Assembly (NCBI GenBank): GCA_937910305.1 | Contig: CALEPS010000079.1 | Location: forward strand, 1-10,767 | DNA length: 10,767 nucleotides | Source of the DNA: an uncultured Bacteroidales bacterium | GTDB lineage: Bacteria > Bacteroidota > Bacteroidia > Bacteroidales > Paludibacteraceae | Direction: 5' to 3' | Shown here: positions 6,136 through 10,767 of the stretch, one piece after another | Layout of the letters: each line of letters opens with the position of its first letter | Position numbering within the stretch: the stretch's first letter is position 1 | Notes under the pieces: generated by a model | The model's database searches: none | What the model was told of the DNA's origin: nothing | Seen by the model: only the letters and a program-made list of their open reading frames with translations | Translations under genes and position numbers: made by a program

Positions 6136-9100
6136 ATGAACAAAAGGCTTTTTGTTGAGAAAAAAGAAGGATTCCGCGTAGAAGCAGAGAGTCTGCGTCG
6201 CGAACTGAACGAGAATCTGCAGATGCATATCCGGCATATGCGCTACCTATGTGTGTATGATTTATTCGGGTTTAGCGACGAGTTGCTGGAGCAAAGCAAA
6301 TTCAGTGTCTTTGGCGAGATTGTAACAGATACCGTGACCGAATCGGTCTGTCTGGACGGCAAACAATACTTGGCTGTAGAGTATATCCCGGGCCAGTTCG
6401 ATCAGCGTGCTTCATCGGCTATTGACTGCGTTCATCTGATTGACCCGAATGCAGATATAGATATCCGTTCGAGCCGTTTGCTGATTTTCGAAGATCTAAT
6501 GACAGAGGATGAAATGGCGAGAATACGTCATTATTACATCAATGCGGTTGAAGCCCGTGAAAAAGACTTGAATATTCTGGAGCGACAGCAGACCGCAGAT
6601 GTGAAGCCCCTTGTATCCTTAGCAGGTTTTACCGCGATGCCTAAGACGCAATATACGGATTTCTGCAAACAATGGGGATTGGCAATGAATGCGGATGATT
6701 TATCCTGTGTCGTTGATTATTTCAGCAAAGAGCATAGAGACCCGACAGAGACGGAACTGCGTATTCTTGATACTTATTGGTCCGATCATTGCAGACATAC
6801 GACATTTACTACGATTCTGAAGGATATAGAAATAGAGGATTCTTTTATTAAATCGGATATATCGCAGACTTTGGACAGCGTCCGCCGTATTCGCGCGGAG
6901 TTGGGACGAGAAGAGAAACCTCTTTGCCTGATGGAACTGGCTACTATTGGTGCCCGTTATCTCAAGCAACAAGGTCTGTTGGATGACATGGAGATAAGCG
7001 AGGAGAATAACGCCTGCTCAATATTCATAGATGTGGATGTGGACGGCAAGATAGAGCGTTGGTTGTTGCAATTCAAGAACGAGACCCATAATCATCCTAC
7101 GGAGATAGAGCCTTTCGGTGGTGCCAGTACTTGTCTCGGCGGAGCGATACGTGATCCTCTGTCCGGACGTGCATATGTCTATCAGGCCATGCGTGTTACC
7201 GGTGCCGGCGATATCTATGCCCCTGTGAGCGAGACTCTGGCAGGAAAGTTACCGCAACAGATTATCTCGCGCAAAGCAGCTTCCGGCTATTCGTCATATG
7301 GAAACCAGATCGGTTTGGCAACTACGCATGTCAGAGAGATTTATCATCCTTCCTATGTGGCTAAACGTCTCGAAGTCGGCGCGGTCGTAGGTGCTGTCAA
7401 AGCGGATGCAGTGCGTCGCGAAACGCCGCAAGCCGGCGATGTCATTCTGCTGTTAGGCGGACGTACCGGACGCGATGGTATCGGTGGTGCCACCGGATCC
7501 AGTAAAGAGCATACAGAGGCTTCTCTTGAGTCGTGCGGCAGCGAGGTGCAGAAAGGTAACGCACCCGAGGAAAGAAAGATTCAGCGTCTATTCCGTCGCC
7601 ACGAGGTAACGAAACTGATAAAGAAATCCAATGATTTCGGCGCCGGAGGCGTGAGTGTGGCAATTGGTGAACTGGCTGACGGATTGGATATCTATCTCGA
7701 CCGCGTGCCGACAAAATATTCTGGTCTGAACCCCACAGAATTGGCTATCTCGGAGTCACAAGAACGTATGGCGGTAGTAGTGGAGAAAAAGGACCAAGAG
7801 GCCTTTGAGTTTTTCTGCCATAGGGATAATATAGAAGTGACGTATGTAGCTGATGTGACTGCTACAGGGCGCATGCGCCTGTATTACAAAGGAGAAATGG
7901 TAGCTGATTTGAGCCGCGCGTTTATTGACTCGGCGGGGGCTAAGCACTATGCTCAGGCTACAATCATGCCGGTAGAAGAACGCAATCCGTTTGCGCAAAC
8001 AATAGCAGGCGCAACCCTCGAGGAACGTATGTGCAACGTAATGCGTTCGGCTAATGTAACGAGTCAGAAGGGATTGATAGAGGAGTTTGATGCTACGATC
8101 GGCCGCTCTACTGTCCTGATGCCTTTTGGCGGCAAGATGCAACGTAGCGAGACTCAGGTGAGTGTGCAGAAACTGCCTACTGACGGCTTTACGAATACAG
8201 CCTCCATAATGGCCTTCGGATATAATCCGTTCATCTCGGAATGGAGCCCTTATCATGGTGCAGCATATGCGGTCGTAGAAGCGTGCAGTAAAGTCGTAGC
8301 GGCAGGTGCTGACTATAGTCATATGCGGTTCAGTTATCAGGAGTATTTCGAGCGTATGACAGAAGACCGCCATAGCTGGGGAAAACCGCTCAGTGCACTG
8401 TTAGGCGCGCTGAAAATGCAAGTGGCGTTAGGTCTGCCGTCCATTGGTGGAAAAGACTCCATGTCCGGTACATTCGAGCATATATCTGTTCCTCCAACCT
8501 TGATTGCTTTTGGCATAACAACGGTACACGCAGACAAGGTCATAAGTACGGATCTGAAGAAAGCGGGCAATAGACTCTATCTGTTGCAGCATAAGCCGTT
8601 GGCTAATTATATGCCGGATACAGATCAACTGAAGCAATTATGGACAGACACAACAAAGGCTGTTCAATCCGGTCAGATTGTTTCTGCCTATGCTATCGGC
8701 TTTGGCGGTGTATGTGAGGCGCTGGCAAAAATGTCGTTCGGCAATGAATTAGGTGCTGATATCCGCATCAATGAAGAAGACCTTTACAATTACCAATATG
8801 GTAGTATTCTGGTAGAAGCGGCGGCAGAGTTATCCATTCCGGATGCTGTCCAATTGGGATTTGTGACAGATAGCGACAGTATTGTCATTAATGGCGTAGC
8901 AATTAAACGTGATGCCCTTTATGATGCCTGCACGGAGCCGTTCAGAAAAGTATATCCGGCTACGATGGAGGCGCAGCATAAAGAATTAATGCCTGAATGT
9001 AAAAGGCTCAAACAGCATAGGCCCCTGCCGATAGCGCATGAGGATATGAAAGGCAAGAAACCGGTTGTATACATTCCCGTCTTCCCGGGAACGAACTGCG

Positions 9101-9861
9101 ATTATGACAGTGCCAAAGCATGGCGCATGGCTGGAGCGGAGGTGGAAGTAACAATCTTCCGTAATCTGACTGAGCAAGATGTGATTGCCTCGATTGACGA
9201 GATGGTCGCGTATATTGAGAAAGCGCAGATTCTGATGTTAGCCGGAGGATTCTCCTTAGGCGACGAACCCGATGGATCCGCTAAGTTCATTGTCTCGGTA
9301 CTCAATAATAAAAAGGTGAGCCGCGCCATTGAGTCGCTTTTGGAGCGTGGTGGGCTGATTTTAGGCATATGCAACGGCTTCCAGGCGCTCATCAAATCCG
9401 GGCTGTTACCATACGGCAAGTTAGGACAAGTGACAACGGATAGTCCCACTTTGTTCCGCAATGATATTAACCGGCATGTCTCGCAGATCGTGACCACAAC
9501 GGTTGCTTCTACCAACAGTCCTTGGCTTAAGGGAATGGAACTGGGAGACCTGCATACTATCGCAGTGAGTCATGGCGAAGGTAAGTTAGTGATTAGTGGA
9601 ACATTGGCGAAACAACTGTTTGAAAATGGGCAGGTGGCATTCCGATATGCCGACCCGCGAACAGGGCAACCCACAATGGAATCGCCTTATAATCCTAACG
9701 GATCGTGTTATGCGATAGAGGGTCTTCTTTCTCCTGACGGGCAGATATTGGGTAAAATGGGGCATTCTGAACGTTGGGAGGAAAATGTATTTGCGAATAT
9801 CGCAGGCAACAAATACCAACCACTATTCGAAAACGCAGTTAATTATTTCAAGCACAAATAA
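6136..9861 (+). CDS. purL: Phosphoribosylformylglycinamidine synthase, single-chain large form
   Basis: This enzyme converts FGAR, glutamine and ATP to FGAM, the fourth step of IMP synthesis, in one 1241-residue chain. It therefore needs no separate PurS or PurQ. Domains in order are an N-terminal PurS-like region (about 1-150), a linker, and two AIR-synthase-like halves. The halves carry DTYWSDHCRHTTF (212-224), ETHNHPTEIEPFGGA (316-330), DFGAGGVSVAI (500-510) and SIGGKDSMSGTF (769-780). The glutaminase begins near 976 (VFPGTNCDYD), with C1079 in GICNGFQ and H1210/E1212 in GHSER forming the triad. The WSDHCRHTTF and SSKEHTEASLESCG motifs match the large PurL subfamily best known from Clostridia rather than the proteobacterial one. 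The start is 1 nt after purE. The reading frame is intact. Confidence 0.97.
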   Translation: MNKRLFVEKKEGFRVEAESLRRELNENLQMHIRHMRYLCVYDLFGFSDELLEQSKFSVFGEIVTDTVTESVCLDGKQYLAVEYIPGQFDQRASSAIDCVHLIDPNADIDIRSSRLLIFEDLMTEDEMARIRHYYINAVEAREKDLNILERQQTADVKPLVSLAGFTAMPKTQYTDFCKQWGLAMNADDLSCVVDYFSKEHRDPTETELRILDTYWSDHCRHTTFTTILKDIEIEDSFIKSDISQTLDSVRRIRAELGREEKPLCLMELATIGARYLKQQGLLDDMEISEENNACSIFIDVDVDGKIERWLLQFKNETHNHPTEIEPFGGASTCLGGAIRDPLSGRAYVYQAMRVTGAGDIYAPVSETLAGKLPQQIISRKAASGYSSYGNQIGLATTHVREIYHPSYVAKRLEVGAVVGAVKADAVRRETPQAGDVILLLGGRTGRDGIGGATGSSKEHTEASLESCGSEVQKGNAPEERKIQRLFRRHEVTKLIKKSNDFGAGGVSVAIGELADGLDIYLDRVPTKYSGLNPTELAISESQERMAVVVEKKDQEAFEFFCHRDNIEVTYVADVTATGRMRLYYKGEMVADLSRAFIDSAGAKHYAQATIMPVEERNPFAQTIAGATLEERMCNVMRSANVTSQKGLIEEFDATIGRSTVLMPFGGKMQRSETQVSVQKLPTDGFTNTASIMAFGYNPFISEWSPYHGAAYAVVEACSKVVAAGADYSHMRFSYQEYFERMTEDRHSWGKPLSALLGALKMQVALGLPSIGGKDSMSGTFEHISVPPTLIAFGITTVHADKVISTDLKKAGNRLYLLQHKPLANYMPDTDQLKQLWTDTTKAVQSGQIVSAYAIGFGGVCEALAKMSFGNELGADIRINEEDLYNYQYGSILVEAAAELSIPDAVQLGFVTDSDSIVINGVAIKRDALYDACTEPFRKVYPATMEAQHKELMPECKRLKQHRPLPIAHEDMKGKKPVVYIPVFPGTNCDYDSAKAWRMAGAEVEVTIFRNLTEQDVIASIDEMVAYIEKAQILMLAGGFSLGDEPDGSAKFIVSVLNNKKVSRAIESLLERGGLILGICNGFQALIKSGLLPYGKLGQVTTDSPTLFRNDINRHVSQIVTTTVASTNSPWLKGMELGDLHTIAVSHGEGKLVISGTLAKQLFENGQVAFRYADPRTGQPTMESPYNPNGSCYAIEGLLSPDGQILGKMGHSERWEENVFANIAGNKYQPLFENAVNYFKHK

Positions 9862-9872
9862 ACCAAATCTTT

Positions 9873-10767
9873 ATGGCGCAGCATTATGAAGCAGCCGGCG
9901 TAAATCTGGAAGCCGGATATGAGGTTGTAAGTAGAATAAAATCGCACGTTCGTTCGACCGTTAGACCGGGATCTATGGGATCAATCGGGGCGTTTGGGGG
10001 GATGTTTGACCTCTCCTCTTTAGGAGTGAAAGAACCTGTTCTGGTTAGCGGCACGGATGGAGTAGGCACCAAGTTGAAAATCGCTTTTGCGATGGACAAA
10101 CATGATACGATCGGTATAGATGCCGTAGCGATGTGTGTCAATGACGTGTTGGCACAAGGGGCTGAACCGCTTATCTTCCTTGATTATATCGCTACGGGAC
10201 ATAATATTCCCGAGCAGATAGAAGCAATAGTCAGTGGCGTAGCGGAAGGTTGCCGTCAGGCCGGATGTGCGTTGGTCGGTGGGGAAACGGCTGAGATGCC
10301 GGGCATGTATCAGAACGGCGAATACGATATCGCAGGATATACTACCGGAGTGGTTGAAAAATCGAAACTGATTGACGGCTCCGGAGTGAAAGTGGGTGAT
10401 GTGTTAATAGGTATATCTTCCTCCGGAGTACATTCAAACGGCTATTCATTGGTACGCAAGATAATTCGTGATGCGCAGCTCGACCTGAAAAAGGTATATC
10501 CAGAATTAGACGCTCAAAAAACTCTCGGAGAAGTATTGCTTACGCCCACGAAGATATACGTTAAACCGGTGCTGGAAGTGATCCGTAATTTGGATGTACA
10601 CGGTGTAGCGCATATTACAGGAGGCGGATTTGATGAAAATATTCCGCGTATCTTCCAACCGGGACAGGGATTTTATATCGAAGAAGGCACTTGGGAGATT
10701 CTTCCTGTTTTCCGTTTTTTGGAAGAAAAAGGCCGGATACCGCACCGAGAGATGTTCAACATCTTTA
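9873..10767 (+). CDS. purM: Phosphoribosylformylglycinamidine cyclo-ligase (AIR synthetase), 5' part
   Basis: This enzyme closes the imidazole ring, turning FGAM (the PurL product) and ATP into AIR. The first 298 codons are visible and the gene runs off the right edge without a stop; full-length PurM is about 345 residues. Key features are YEAAGVNLEAGYE (5-17), the glycine-rich SIGAFGGMFDL (37-47), the ATP-binding GTDGVGTK (60-67), GIDAVAMCVND (81-91), VGGETAEMPGMY (135-146), the SSSGVHSNGYSLVR segment (182-195) and HITGGGFDENIPR (247-259). The ATG at 9873 is 11 nt after the purL stop, with no SD. It gives the usual short lead before the YxxAGV motif. This is the classic PurM form shared with Firmicutes and Proteobacteria. 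Truncation comes from the window edge, not from mutation. Confidence 0.97.
   Translation, partial: MAQHYEAAGVNLEAGYEVVSRIKSHVRSTVRPGSMGSIGAFGGMFDLSSLGVKEPVLVSGTDGVGTKLKIAFAMDKHDTIGIDAVAMCVNDVLAQGAEPLIFLDYIATGHNIPEQIEAIVSGVAEGCRQAGCALVGGETAEMPGMYQNGEYDIAGYTTGVVEKSKLIDGSGVKVGDVLIGISSSGVHSNGYSLVRKIIRDAQLDLKKVYPELDAQKTLGEVLLTPTKIYVKPVLEVIRNLDVHGVAHITGGGFDENIPRIFQPGQGFYIEEGTWEILPVFRFLEEKGRIPHREMFNIF

Noticed and set aside
7756..8373. Minus-strand 205-codon frame antisense to purL
   Set aside because: Its composition is rich in Cys, His and Arg, as expected from an antisense frame, and it sits wholly inside the intact purL.
9873..10767. purM as a truncated pseudogene
   Set aside because: The frame is intact with all motifs present. 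It simply continues past the window edge.

Overview
The window is a compact, all plus-strand nucleotide-biosynthesis operon. It carries nine genes in the order pyrD (3' end only), pyrF, pyrE, pyrB, guaB, guaA, purE, purL, purM (5' part only). Neighbouring genes overlap by 4 nt or are separated by 1-18 nt, except for one 148-nt gap between pyrF and pyrE. No RNA gene, transposase, CRISPR array or convincing terminator was found, and no stretch of 300 bases or more lacks a gene.

The host is probably a member of the Bacteroidota (a Bacteroidales-like organism). Almost no start codon has a Shine-Dalgarno sequence at normal spacing, and GuaA and GuaB resemble Bacteroidota versions. The pyrF-pyrE gap holds heptanucleotide tandem repeats of the kind often seen between Bacteroidales genes. 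Several enzymes nevertheless look more like Firmicutes/Clostridia subfamilies: the short PyrF, the Clostridia-like PyrB, the large PurL of the clostridial type and the classic PurM. The order pyrD-pyrF-pyrE is also that of Firmicutes pyr operons. The operon may therefore be a mosaic, or the lineage may be distant from Bacteroides. This placement comes from remembered family features, not from a search.

Layout: 1-2608 encodes pyrimidine synthesis (dihydroorotate oxidation, the two orotate-to-UMP steps and the committed carbamoyl-aspartate step). 2627-5629 encodes the IMP to XMP to GMP branch (guaB, guaA). 5634-10767 encodes middle steps of de novo IMP synthesis (purL makes FGAM, purM makes AIR, purE converts N5-CAIR to CAIR). 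The unit thus couples UMP and GMP production.

The most notable observation is pyrB. Its complete catalytic chain of about 300 residues is followed by an in-frame tail of about 47 residues. The tail carries C-x4-C...C-x2-C and the CI-x3-EPV context of the zinc domain of PyrI, the regulatory chain of aspartate transcarbamoylase. The nucleotide-binding allosteric domain of PyrI is absent and no separate pyrI follows. This looks like a natural fusion of the catalytic chain to a minimal zinc module. The second notable region is the 148-nt pyrF-pyrE gap. It has one heptad array directly against the pyrF stop codon, a different one running into the pyrE start codon, and a GTAC-palindrome-rich hairpin segment between them.
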